Below are positions 1 to 8,037 of a stretch of 10,816 nucleotides of DNA, one piece after another. The stretch's first letter is position 1. Each line of letters opens with the position of its first letter. The position numbers were made by a program, and so were the translations under genes. Origin of the DNA: an uncultured Prevotella sp. (GTDB lineage Bacteria; Bacteroidota; Bacteroidia; Bacteroidales; Bacteroidaceae); NCBI GenBank assembly GCA_905234355.1, contig CAJOHP010000065.1:1-10816 (forward strand), written 5' to 3'. The notes under the pieces were generated by a model. The model saw nothing but the letters and a program-made list of their open reading frames with translations, was not told the origin of the DNA and searched no databases.

Positions 1-1
1 G

Positions 2-688
2 CTCTTCTCTGGTGCCACCCGCGTGGACAAGAGCAACGGTGCCGTCTTCGTGGTCGACAGCCTTGCCATGCGCCCCTGGACATCGTGGTGTCCGGAAGTA
101 GTACAGGAGGGTGAGCAGACCCGCATGCTGGGCAACTGCACCAATGTGGCAGGCGAGCCCTCGCGCGTCACGGTGACCCCTGCCCGCCGCAATCCCGCAG
201 TGCCGGGCACCCTCTCCGGCGATGCCTTCCTGATAGCACAGCCCAGCGCATCGAGCACCCGGCCCGAGGTCGACATCTACCTCAGCGGCGTGCGTTCGGC
301 AGAGTATAGCGTCTATGTGGTCTTCGTCCCGGCTACCATCAACGATGTCAACGCCACGGCACGGCCCAACCGCTGCATCATCACCATGGGCTACGTCGAC
401 GAGAAAGGCAAGTCGCAGGAGCAGCGCATGCGCAACCCGGCCGACAACACCACCGTGTTCAGCAACGACCCCACGAAGATTGACTCCGTCTATCTCGGCG
501 ACTTCACCTTCCCCGTGGCTTTCTACGGCACAGGCAACTACTACCCCTACCTGCGCATACGCAGCAATGCCAGTGGTGCCAACTTCGACAACACCCTGCG
601 TATCGACTGCATCATCCTGCGCCCCAAGGAGCTCGACACCTTCATGCGCGAGAACCCGGAATACAAGCCGGCCGACGGCAGATATTAA
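2..688 (+). CDS. Probable fasciclin (FAS1) domain surface protein, 3' part (5' end outside window)
   Basis: The reading frame is open to the left edge, so this is the C-terminal ~228 residues of a longer protein; the first in-frame GTG (23) is not a credible start. The first visible residues (LFSGATRVDKSNGAVFVVDSL) resemble the last strand of a FAS1 domain, which usually ends in an NG-hydrophobic-hydrophobic-D-x-L motif. The rest looks like a beta-sandwich: alternating hydrophobic stretches (VDIYLSGV, YSVYVVFVPATI) ending in LRIDCIILRPKE. From memory, fasciclin-domain lipoproteins are encoded next to SusC/SusD pairs in Bacteroides and Prevotella, and the position 30 bases before susC fits. 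I infer an exposed accessory or ligand-binding protein of this uptake locus. The family call rests mainly on one short motif and on context; a different surface lipoprotein is the main alternative. Confidence 0.55.
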   Translation, partial: LFSGATRVDKSNGAVFVVDSLAMRPWTSWCPEVVQEGEQTRMLGNCTNVAGEPSRVTVTPARRNPAVPGTLSGDAFLIAQPSASSTRPEVDIYLSGVRSAEYSVYVVFVPATINDVNATARPNRCIITMGYVDEKGKSQEQRMRNPADNTTVFSNDPTKIDSVYLGDFTFPVAFYGTGNYYPYLRIRSNASGANFDNTLRIDCIILRPKELDTFMRENPEYKPADGRY

Positions 689-718
689 GTCTCACCAACT
701 AACGATTCATAACAAACG

Positions 719-3700
719 ATGAACAGATATTATATCCTTTCAATGGCTGTGGCAGCATCTTTCGCATGCTCTGCCAGCGGCTATGCCCAGGACGACGATA
801 TGGCCGATGACGAGCAGACCACCATTGTGCGCAAGAAAGCTCCGGCCAAGCTGCCCACCTATGAGATGATGCAGGTCAGCGGCGTGTGTCACGATGCTGC
901 CACCCGTCAGCCACTGGCCGGCATCATGGTCAAGATGCTGGGCAACGGCAACTACACGGCCATGACCGACAGCGTGGGCCGCTTCACCATCAACGTCCCC
1001 ACCTTTGCCACCGCCCTCTACGTCCATGCTCCTGAATACCTCAGCCAGCAGGTAGGGCTGGGAAAGCGTGGACAGGAGGTCAGCATCCTGATGCTGCCCG
1101 ACAAGTTCCGCGCCATGTATAGCGAGCAGACCACCGTCGGTGCGGCTGCCTCAGCCACCATACGCAACACCACGGCTCAGACCATAGAGACCGACATCGA
1201 GGGACAGCTCGGTGCCGACGTGCGCGCCGTGACACGCTCCGGCGGGCCAGGCTATGGCGCAGCCATGTTTGTGCGCGGTCTCAGCTCGCTCAACGCCAAC
1301 GCACAGCCCCTCATCGTCGTCGACGGCGTCATACGCGACATGCAGCAGACACGCACCACACTGCACTACGGCGACTACAACAACCTGATGCTCAACATCA
1401 ATCCTGAGGACATCGAGCGCGTCACCGTGCTGAAGAATGCCACCGCACTCTACGGCGCACAGGGCGCCGGCGGCGTCATCCTCATCGACACCAAGCGCGG
1501 ACGCTCCATGGCCACACGCATCGACGCCAACGTCGGCGTGGGCGTGTCGCTCCAGCCCCGTCTGCCCGACATGATGAATGCCAGCCAGTATCGTGTCTAT
1601 GCCTCGGAGATGCTTGGCACCTATCCCGGCATACACCGATACACCGACCCCAACACCTTCAAGTTCCTCATCGACGACCCCTCGAAGTACTACTACACGA
1701 AGTACCACAACGACACCGACTGGAAAGATGAGGTCTACCACACCGCCATGACACAGAACTACAACATCAACGTGCAGGGGGGCGACAACGTGGGCATGTA
1801 CAACCTCTCGCTGGGCTACACCGACGGGCAGAGCACGGCGCGCCGCAACGGCTTCAACCGCCTGAACGTGCGCTTCAACTCCGACATCAACGTGGTGGGC
1901 AAGCTCACCACACGCTTCGACATGAGCTACACCAAGGTCAACCGCGACGTCTTCGACAACGGCACACCCGCCGACTTCGCCTCCTCGCCCGTGTCGTCGC
2001 CCACGTTGCTCGGACTCATCAAGGCGCCCATACTCAACCCCTATACATATAACAATGTGACGCGCCAGCTCTCAAGCACCCTCTCCGAGGCCGACGACTT
2101 CCTCACCGTGCTCGACCAGGATCTCACCCTGGGCAATCCCACCGCACTGCTCGAGTATGGCGACGCCATCAACAAGAACCGCACGGAGATGACCCACTTC
2201 AATGCCGTCATCGCCCCCCGCTTCGACTTCTCGCCCAGCGTTGCGCTCAGCGAGACCTTCAGCTACACGCTCGACCGCATCTCCCAGCGCTACTACCGGC
2301 CGCTCGGCGGCATGCCCACCTTCCTTATCGATGGTATAGGGCGTGTGCAGAACCTCACCAAGTCCATGTTCTCCAAGGAGACCAGCATCATGAGCGACAC
2401 CCGTCTGGAGTATAAGCACCAGTGGGCAGAGCACATGCTCCACGCTTACGGTGGCATGCGATTCCTCTCCTTTGCTTTCGACGACAACGAGCCGCAGTCG
2501 CAGTATGCCACCGCCGGCAACGACAAGACGCCCGACCTGGGAGGCGACTTCGCCGAGGCCACCGGCACCGACGACTCATGGCGCAGCTTCAACTGGTATG
2601 CCCATGCCGACTACAACTACCGTCAGCGCTATTTCCTCCAGGCTTCGCTCTCACTCGAGAGCAGCAGTCGATTCGGTCGAGAGGCCGACGGACTCAAGCT
2701 CTGCGGAGTGAAGTGGGGCATCTTCCCCAGCGTGCAGGCAGGATGGGCCATCACCAACGAGGAGTGGTTTCCAAAGACACGCGCACTCAACTACCTGCTG
2801 CTGCGCGCCGGATGGGACCTCAGCGGCAACGACGACATCTCCAACTATGCCGCACGCACATCGTTCGGCGTGACGAAGTATCTCTGGAAGTCGACGGCGG
2901 CACAGCTCAACAACATAGGCAATGAGGAAATCTCATGGGAGCAGACCCGCAAAATCAACCTCGGCTTCAAGGCCTACCTGCTCGACAACCGCGTGGGCAT
3001 CGACTTCGACTACTATCTCAACCACACTTCCAACCTGCTCACGCTGAAGAGCTTCGACAGTCCCGTGGCCGGCATCAACAACTATTGGAGCAACGGCGGC
3101 TCACTCGACAACACAGGCTTCGAGCTGACACTGACGGCCAAGCCCGTGGTCAGCCGCAACGTCACCCTCGAGGTGGGCGCCTCCGTGGGCCACTACGTCA
3201 ACAAGGTGAAGTCGCTGCCCAACGACCGCCTCATCCACGTCGACGGCTCGCCCTCGGCACAGGGCTACACCTCCAGCATCTATGGCACCGACAACATCGC
3301 CACCATCGTGGGACAGCCCGTGGGCCTGTTCTATGGCTACAAGACGGCAGGTGTCTTTGCCACCGATGCCGATGCGCGTGCTGCCGGAAAAGGCGGCTAT
3401 CTCTACTTCCGCGATGCCACCGGCGCCAAGCAGGAGTTCAAGGCCGGCGACATGCACTTCGTCGACATCAACGGCGACGGAGAGATAGGCGATGCCGACC
3501 GCACCATCATCGGCAATCCCAATCCCGACATCTACGGCAATATCTTCTTCAACCTCACCTGGCGTCGCTTCAACATCTATGCCGGACTGAACTACTCGCT
3601 CGGCAACGACGTCTTCAACTATCAGCGCAGCGTCATCGAGGGCGGCTACAACTTCTACAACCAGACCACAGCCATGACCAACCGCTGGCGCACAGAGGGC

Positions 3701-4012
3701 CAGCAGACCGACATGCCGCGCATAGCCTACGGCGACCCCATGGGCAACTCGCGCTTCAGCGATCGATGGATAGAGGACGGCTCCTACCTGCGCCTGAAGA
3801 CACTGCGCCTGAGCTATCAGGTGCCCGTCAACCTGTCCTGGCTTCCCGGACTGGCCGTGTGGGCCGAGGCCAACAATCTCTTCACCGTCACACACTACGT
3901 CGGTAGCGACCCAGAGGCCAGCGTGGCCAACGCCGTGCTCTATCAGGGCATCGATGCCGGCAACGTGGCTCTCGGACGGGCCTTCACGCTGGGACTGAAG
4001 ATCAACCTCTAA
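719..4012 (+). CDS. SusC/RagA-family TonB-linked outer-membrane transporter
   Basis: This 1097-residue protein is full length for the family (about 1000-1100). Residues 1-23 look like a signal peptide cleaved near GYA/QDDD. Residues 51-126 form a carboxypeptidase-regulatory-like beta domain (VSGVCHDAATRQPLAGIMV, then TDSVGRFTI). Residues 150-262 form the plug, with MFVRGLSSLNANAQPLIVVDG at 183-203 and the family-typical INPEDIERVTVLKNATALYG at 227-246. The remainder is the barrel, with a DINGDGEIGD loop at about 916-925 and an aromatic/hydrophobic end, FTLGLKINL. SusC proteins import oligomeric nutrients across the outer membrane using TonB energy, with SusD as lid. The ATG at 719 is the only start that supplies a signal peptide. 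The spacing to both neighbours implies one transcript. The usual TonB box (E-V-V-V-x-G-Y-G type) is not seen between the regulatory-like domain and the plug. Substrate unknown; family certain. Confidence 0.95.
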   Translation: MNRYYILSMAVAASFACSASGYAQDDDMADDEQTTIVRKKAPAKLPTYEMMQVSGVCHDAATRQPLAGIMVKMLGNGNYTAMTDSVGRFTINVPTFATALYVHAPEYLSQQVGLGKRGQEVSILMLPDKFRAMYSEQTTVGAAASATIRNTTAQTIETDIEGQLGADVRAVTRSGGPGYGAAMFVRGLSSLNANAQPLIVVDGVIRDMQQTRTTLHYGDYNNLMLNINPEDIERVTVLKNATALYGAQGAGGVILIDTKRGRSMATRIDANVGVGVSLQPRLPDMMNASQYRVYASEMLGTYPGIHRYTDPNTFKFLIDDPSKYYYTKYHNDTDWKDEVYHTAMTQNYNINVQGGDNVGMYNLSLGYTDGQSTARRNGFNRLNVRFNSDINVVGKLTTRFDMSYTKVNRDVFDNGTPADFASSPVSSPTLLGLIKAPILNPYTYNNVTRQLSSTLSEADDFLTVLDQDLTLGNPTALLEYGDAINKNRTEMTHFNAVIAPRFDFSPSVALSETFSYTLDRISQRYYRPLGGMPTFLIDGIGRVQNLTKSMFSKETSIMSDTRLEYKHQWAEHMLHAYGGMRFLSFAFDDNEPQSQYATAGNDKTPDLGGDFAEATGTDDSWRSFNWYAHADYNYRQRYFLQASLSLESSSRFGREADGLKLCGVKWGIFPSVQAGWAITNEEWFPKTRALNYLLLRAGWDLSGNDDISNYAARTSFGVTKYLWKSTAAQLNNIGNEEISWEQTRKINLGFKAYLLDNRVGIDFDYYLNHTSNLLTLKSFDSPVAGINNYWSNGGSLDNTGFELTLTAKPVVSRNVTLEVGASVGHYVNKVKSLPNDRLIHVDGSPSAQGYTSSIYGTDNIATIVGQPVGLFYGYKTAGVFATDADARAAGKGGYLYFRDATGAKQEFKAGDMHFVDINGDGEIGDADRTIIGNPNPDIYGNIFFNLTWRRFNIYAGLNYSLGNDVFNYQRSVIEGGYNFYNQTTAMTNRWRTEGQQTDMPRIAYGDPMGNSRFSDRWIEDGSYLRLKTLRLSYQVPVNLSWLPGLAVWAEANNLFTVTHYVGSDPEASVANAVLYQGIDAGNVALGRAFTLGLKINL

Positions 4013-4031
4013 AAAACAGAAGAACGCAGAA

Positions 4032-5951
4032 ATGAAGAACAAAGTATTTGCTACCGCAAACAGCGGGAATAATCATATATTTGCTATGAACAGAATATCA
4101 GAAAACAAAGGAAACAGAAGTCTGAAGACCATGGCGAAGCTGCTCGGCGTTGCATTCTTCGTCCTGCAGTCGTCGTGCTTCGTGGCCTGCCAGGACATGT
4201 TCGACACCGACAGCGACCGGCAAATCTTCGACCCCGACCTGGGCGAGAAGACCGACTCCATGTTCTATACCCTCGGCATACTCAAGGGCCTGCAGCAGGT
4301 GGCCGACCAGTACGTGATGACGGGCGAGATGCGCGGCGACCTCGTAGCCACCAACCAGTACACCGAGACCGACCTGAAGCGCCTGGCCAACTTCACCGCC
4401 AACGACTCCTGCAAGTACGACTCGGCCTATCGCTACTACCGCATCATCAACAACTGCAACTACTACGTGGCCCATCGCGACACCATGCTCCACACTGGCA
4501 GCCGCATGGTGGCCCTGCCCGAGTATGTGGAGGCCCTGGCCGTCAGGGCCTGGGCCTACATGCAGCTCTGCAAGACCTACGGCACCGTGCCCTTCTACAC
4601 CGACCCCCTCGTGAGCATCGGCGACGTCAGCCGCTCGCTGCCTATGAAAGACCTGCAGGGCGTGTGCGACGAGCTGGCACCACAGCTGGCACGCTATAGC
4701 GGCACTCCTGTGCCCACCTATGGCAACATCTCCGCCGGCGTGCTCAACAGCTCGTCGAGCGACAACCCGCAGGAAAAGCAGGTTGTGTCGGCTCGAGCCA
4801 TGCTGCCCGTCGACCTCGTACTGGCCGACCTCTACCTCGAGACACACCAGTATGCCCAGGCCGCACGCTACTACAGCAAGTTCCTCTTCGACAACAAGTG
4901 GCAGGTGCGGCAGGGTGTTGCCCTGCCCACCACCAGCCTCTACAGTGTGCTGGGCGACAAGATGCCAGCCAACCTCGAGTTTACCATCACCTCGGGCGCC
5001 TTCACCTGGAGTGGCATCTTCAGCGTGACCGGCACCAACGACATCATCTCCTACATCCCGATGGCAGCCAACCGCCTGCGCGGCCAGACCACCGACCTGC
5101 CACGATACTTCGGCTACGACTTCTACAGTACCACCGGCGGCGCATCACAGTCCAATGCCCGCTTCCTGCTCGATAGGCAGATAGATGCCTCGCCGGCATA
5201 TCTCGCACTGGCAGGCTCACAGGCTTACTACTACACTCCGGCGGGCAGCAACACTGCCGACCCCGACGTGCGCCAGGCCGACATAGGCGACATGCGACGC
5301 TACGTCTGCCTCGAGCAGGTGTCGAAGGACGACTCGCTGTTCCAGGTGATGATCAAGTTCAACAATGCCAACATCCCCATCTACCGCACGGCACTGGTCT
5401 ATCTGCGACTGGCCGAGGCCGTCAACCGCATGGGCTACCCACACGTGTCGTTTGCCATACTCAAGGACGGTCTGCACTCGCAGCTGCTCGACAGTCTGGG
5501 CAATACACGCTACCTCAATGCAGCCGACTCCGTCTTCCTGCATACCACCCTACCCTTCTACTCGGCTGAAAACATCAACAGCTTCCCCAACAACTGGGGC
5601 ATCCACTCCCGTGGCGCCAACTACACGGGCGGTCGCAAGTCGCCCTATCAGCTCGACAGCGTGGTAGGCAGCAAGCTGGCCGAGCTGCAGCGCCTGCACG
5701 GCATCACTCCCACCGGCACCAAGGCCGACACCATCAATGCCATGGAGGACATCCTCTGCGACGAGCTCGCACTCGAGCTGGCCTTCGAGGGCAACCGCTT
5801 CGGCGACCTCACCCGTCTGGCCCGCCACAAGAACCGCGAGGCACTCTATGGCTCTGACTACGGCTCGCGCTGGCTCGCACAGAAGCTTGCCTTCAAGCAG
5901 CCCGCCGTCAGCCTGCTCGACGAGCGCAACTGGTATCTGCCCTTCAAGTAG
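4032..5951 (+). CDS. SusD/RagB-family nutrient-binding outer-membrane lipoprotein
   Basis: The longest frame encodes 639 residues, within the family range. The lipoprotein signal is MAKLLGVAFFVLQSSCFVAC followed by QDMFDTD, with the acylated cysteine at residue 53 of this frame. SusD features include the helical motif RAWAYMQLCKTYGTVPFYTD at 172-191, a TPR-like all-helical core, and the C-terminal ERNWYLPF common in SusD proteins. It should sit on the outer surface over the SusC barrel as ligand-binding lid. The start is uncertain. ATG 4032 is 19 bases after susC behind a purine-rich stretch, but it puts about 33 residues ahead of the hydrophobic segment. ATG 4086 is intermediate. ATG 4131 gives a normal 20-residue lipoprotein signal and may be the true start. 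I list the longest frame. The ligand cannot be told from sequence. Confidence 0.93.
   Translation: MKNKVFATANSGNNHIFAMNRISENKGNRSLKTMAKLLGVAFFVLQSSCFVACQDMFDTDSDRQIFDPDLGEKTDSMFYTLGILKGLQQVADQYVMTGEMRGDLVATNQYTETDLKRLANFTANDSCKYDSAYRYYRIINNCNYYVAHRDTMLHTGSRMVALPEYVEALAVRAWAYMQLCKTYGTVPFYTDPLVSIGDVSRSLPMKDLQGVCDELAPQLARYSGTPVPTYGNISAGVLNSSSSDNPQEKQVVSARAMLPVDLVLADLYLETHQYAQAARYYSKFLFDNKWQVRQGVALPTTSLYSVLGDKMPANLEFTITSGAFTWSGIFSVTGTNDIISYIPMAANRLRGQTTDLPRYFGYDFYSTTGGASQSNARFLLDRQIDASPAYLALAGSQAYYYTPAGSNTADPDVRQADIGDMRRYVCLEQVSKDDSLFQVMIKFNNANIPIYRTALVYLRLAEAVNRMGYPHVSFAILKDGLHSQLLDSLGNTRYLNAADSVFLHTTLPFYSAENINSFPNNWGIHSRGANYTGGRKSPYQLDSVVGSKLAELQRLHGITPTGTKADTINAMEDILCDELALELAFEGNRFGDLTRLARHKNREALYGSDYGSRWLAQKLAFKQPAVSLLDERNWYLPFK
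4076..4083 (+). promoter_or_regulatory. Possible internal -7 box upstream of the susD-like gene
   Basis: TATATTTG matches the Bacteroidetes -7 consensus TAnnTTTG and lies in an AT-rich island between the GC-rich transporter and the body of the lipoprotein gene. The nearest upstream TTTG (4047-4050) is 25 bases away, further than the roughly 19-21 expected for a -33 element. If active, transcription would begin just before ATG 4131 and would support that start. Weak evidence. Confidence 0.25.
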
Positions 5952-5972
5952 GAAAGGCTCCCACCCCCTGAC

Positions 5973-6017
5973 AACCGCCCCCAACCCTCTCTCGCACGGG
6001 AGGAATCGGGGGCGGTT
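5973..6017 (+). terminator. Terminator-like hairpin after the fasciclin/susC/susD operon
   Basis: AACCGCCCCC (5973-5982) pairs perfectly with GGGGGCGGTT (6008-6017), and the 25-base loop contains a further short CCCTC/GAGGG-type pairing. It begins 21 bases after the susD-like stop codon. Only a short TTTATT follows, so the U-tract is poor, but position and stem strength fit an intrinsic terminator. Confidence 0.6.
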
Positions 6018-6019
6018 TA

Positions 6020-6056
6020 TTGCACAAAAATGCACATCTGTGCCGTTTTTGTGCAA
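6020..6056. repeat. Nested perfect inverted repeat upstream of the FadL-like gene
   Basis: TTGCACAAAAA (6020-6030) and TTTTTGTGCAA (6046-6056) are perfect 11-bp complements. Inside them, GCAC (6032-6035) pairs with GTGC (6040-6043) around an ATCT loop. The result is an almost continuous palindrome with A and T runs on both sides. It could be a bidirectional terminator, an operator for the downstream gene, or both. It begins three bases after the preceding GC-rich hairpin. Confidence 0.6.
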
Positions 6057-6071
6057 ATTTATTTTAATATT

Positions 6072-6094
6072 TGTTAAGTCTGTGTGCCTTAACA
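6072..6094. promoter_or_regulatory. Operator-like inverted repeat TGTTAAG-N9-CTTAACA
   Basis: Two perfect 7-bp half-sites (6072-6078 and 6088-6094) are separated by nine bases, about one helical turn between centres and a half. The site lies 23 bases upstream of the putative -7 box of the FadL-like gene, overlapping where the -33 element should be, so a bound repressor would block polymerase. Function is inferred from symmetry and position only. Confidence 0.35.
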
Positions 6095-6116
6095 GCACTT
6101 ATTCTATCATTTATTT

Positions 6117-6124
6117 TACCTTTG
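6117..6124 (+). promoter_or_regulatory. Putative -7 promoter box for the FadL-like gene
   Basis: TACCTTTG, followed by C, is an exact match to the Bacteroidetes -7 consensus TAnnTTTG in an AT-rich stretch. Transcription would start near 6131, leaving a leader of about 27 bases before ATG 6158. No good TTTG -33 element is present at the expected distance, only TTAA near 6089. Confidence 0.5.
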
Positions 6125-6157
6125 CAGCCGATTTTTTAAGACTTGTTTAATAGGATT

Positions 6158-7777
6158 ATGCACAACATCAAGACCCTATGCGTCGGCACCATGCTGGCTG
6201 CAGTCGCCGCCACGGCCCAGGCCGGCGGCATTCTCACCAACACAAACCAGTCTATCGACTTCCTTCGCAACCCCTCGCGCGATGCGGCCATCGGCCTCGA
6301 CGGCGTCTACAGCAATCCTGCCGGCGTGGTGTTCATGCCCCAGGGACTGCACATCGGCCTGAACTGGCAGTATGCCCACCAGACGCGCACTATCACCTCG
6401 ACCAATCCGCTCTATGCCCTCGGAGCCAAAAACCACGGTGCCACCACCAAGGAGTTTGAGGGCGTGGCCGACGCTCCCTGTATCCCCTCCATACAACTGG
6501 CCTACAACAAGGGCGACTGGAGCTTCCAGTTCAACCTCTCCGTGCCGGGTGGTGGCGGCGCCTGTGAGTTTGCCGACGGACTGGGCTCCTTTGAGACCGT
6601 CGTGGGCGACATTGCCAGCAAGTTCATGGCCCTCGACGGCATGGCCACCCGCCTAAACCAGCTCAGCACGACGCTCGCCCCGCTCTATGCTCTCACCCTG
6701 CAGAGAGCCCCCGGAGCCATCGCCACCCACGGCGTGCAGGGCTACGACATGAACAGCTTCATGCGAGGCCGGCAGTACTACTTTGGCGTGCAGATAGGAT
6801 CGGCCTATAAGTTCAGCGACAAGTTCTCCGTCTACGGTGGCCTGCGACTGCTCTATGGCGATGCCACCTACAAGGCCAAGATCAGCAACATACAGGTGAA
6901 GACGGCCAATGGCTATGTGGCGTTCGGCGACTTCCTGCCGGGTGTGCCCCAGCAGGCCCAGAGCAATGCCGACGTGGCCAGGCAGCACCTCGCCTTCATC
7001 CAGCGGCTCGAGTCTTCCATCATACCCCTGGGTGCCGACCAGCGCGCACAGCTACAGGAGGCCAAGACGCAGCTGACAGAGGGACTGCAGACGCTCACTG
7101 CCAGCCAGGACCAGCTCGCCACGCTGGCCAAGTATTCCGAGGGAGTCAACCTCCTGTGCAATCAGACCTCACTCGGTATTGCCCCAGTCATCGGCGTAGA
7201 CTTCAAGCCGAGCAACCACTTCAACTTCGCTGCGAAGTATGAGTTCAAGACACAGATCAGGATGAAGAACGAGTCTACCGTCGACGACGCCAGCGAGATA
7301 GCCGCCGTCAATAAGTTCCGTGACGGAGAGACCGTCAACGAGGACCAGCCTGCCATGCTCGCCGTAGGTGCCATGTGGTCGCCCGTAGCGCCAGTACGCC
7401 TCAATGCCGGCTTCCACATGTTTTTCGACAAGGACGCTTCATGGTATGGCAACACCCAGCAGCTGCTCGACCACAACAGCTACGAGATCAACGCCGGCGC
7501 CGAGTGGGACATCACCGACAGGCTCACCGTCTCGGCCGGTGCACAGATGACGCGCTACGGACTGACCGATGAATATATGAACGACATGTCGTTCGTGGTC
7601 AACTCCTACAGCTGCGGCCTCGGCTTCAACTACAAGGTGAGCAACCACGTGAAAGCCAAGGCGGGCTACTTCCAGACCTACTACGACAACTACGACCGCG
7701 TGAAGTCGCCCACCGTGAGCGACTCCTTCACCCGCACCAACCGCGTGCTCGGCATAGGCTGCGACATCGACATTTAG
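6158..7777 (+). CDS. OmpP1/FadL-family outer-membrane transporter
   Basis: A 539-residue beta-barrel protein. Residues 1-22 are a signal peptide with a clear cleavage site AQA/GG. The mature start, GGILTNTNQSIDFLRNPS, followed by GVYSNPAGVVFMPQG (49-63), is the family's N-terminal hatch with the diagnostic N-P-A triplet at 53-55. Alternating amphipathic strands fill the rest, ending in VLGIGCDIDI. FadL relatives move long-chain fatty acids or other hydrophobic compounds across the outer membrane; the Bacteroidetes members' substrates are largely unknown. Residues about 268-333 form a polar, Q/A/L-rich helical, coiled-coil-like insert absent from classical FadL. I chose ATG 6158 because it begins exactly with a compact signal peptide; a TTG five codons upstream (6143) leaves only a 12-base leader. 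It appears monocistronic, with its own putative promoter. Confidence 0.87.
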   Translation: MHNIKTLCVGTMLAAVAATAQAGGILTNTNQSIDFLRNPSRDAAIGLDGVYSNPAGVVFMPQGLHIGLNWQYAHQTRTITSTNPLYALGAKNHGATTKEFEGVADAPCIPSIQLAYNKGDWSFQFNLSVPGGGGACEFADGLGSFETVVGDIASKFMALDGMATRLNQLSTTLAPLYALTLQRAPGAIATHGVQGYDMNSFMRGRQYYFGVQIGSAYKFSDKFSVYGGLRLLYGDATYKAKISNIQVKTANGYVAFGDFLPGVPQQAQSNADVARQHLAFIQRLESSIIPLGADQRAQLQEAKTQLTEGLQTLTASQDQLATLAKYSEGVNLLCNQTSLGIAPVIGVDFKPSNHFNFAAKYEFKTQIRMKNESTVDDASEIAAVNKFRDGETVNEDQPAMLAVGAMWSPVAPVRLNAGFHMFFDKDASWYGNTQQLLDHNSYEINAGAEWDITDRLTVSAGAQMTRYGLTDEYMNDMSFVVNSYSCGLGFNYKVSNHVKAKAGYFQTYYDNYDRVKSPTVSDSFTRTNRVLGIGCDIDI

Positions 7778-7823
7778 TCACGCTGGGCCGCCGCGTCCCT
7801 TCCCGTGTCTGTGCCACCCTCTC

Positions 7824-7919
7824 GTAGGGACGGGCTTTATGCCTGTCCGCCAGCATCCTTCCCCGTCCCTACTTTGACACCCCGCATGTGTTTCGGACAG
7901 GCATAAAGCCCGTCCCTAC
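7824..7919. repeat. Perfect 26-bp inverted repeat, REP/MITE-like
   Basis: The left arm (7824-7849, beginning GTAGGGACGGGC) and right arm (7894-7919, ending GCCCGTCCCTAC) are perfect reverse complements separated by 44 bases. Each arm is also a hairpin on its own: GGACGGGC pairs with GCCTGTCC around TTTAT with one G-T pair. A partial third copy, CCCGTCCCTAC, lies in the spacer at 7862-7872 in the same orientation as the right arm. No coding capacity. The architecture resembles paired REP (BIME-like) elements; it also could work as a terminator for the FadL-like gene, which ends 46 bases upstream. Confidence 0.8.
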
Positions 7920-8037
7920 AGTGGGTGGCATGGTCAGTAAACGCGAAAAAAACGGGTACAACAAATTGAGCACCCTGCTTCACAAATCTACCCACACTAA
8001 AAATCTGGCAGGACCTTTTTCAGGTATTCACCGTACC

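Noticed and set aside
1151..1741. 196-residue open frame on the minus strand under the transporter plug
   Set aside because: Shadow of the plug and early barrel coding sequence, with V/G/H-rich low-complexity translation.
2935..3906. 323-residue plus-strand frame within the susC-like gene
   Set aside because: Frame-shifted shadow rich in R, Q, H and L; the susC frame continues unbroken through it to a typical C-terminal strand.
3101..4042. 313-residue open frame on the minus strand under the susC-like gene
   Set aside because: It is antisense to an unambiguous gene; the strong C-ending codon bias removes stops from this frame. The translation is V/G/A/D-rich without domain features.
6143..6157. 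TTG start five codons upstream of the FadL-like gene
   Set aside because: It adds residues before an already complete signal peptide and lies too near the predicted transcription start.
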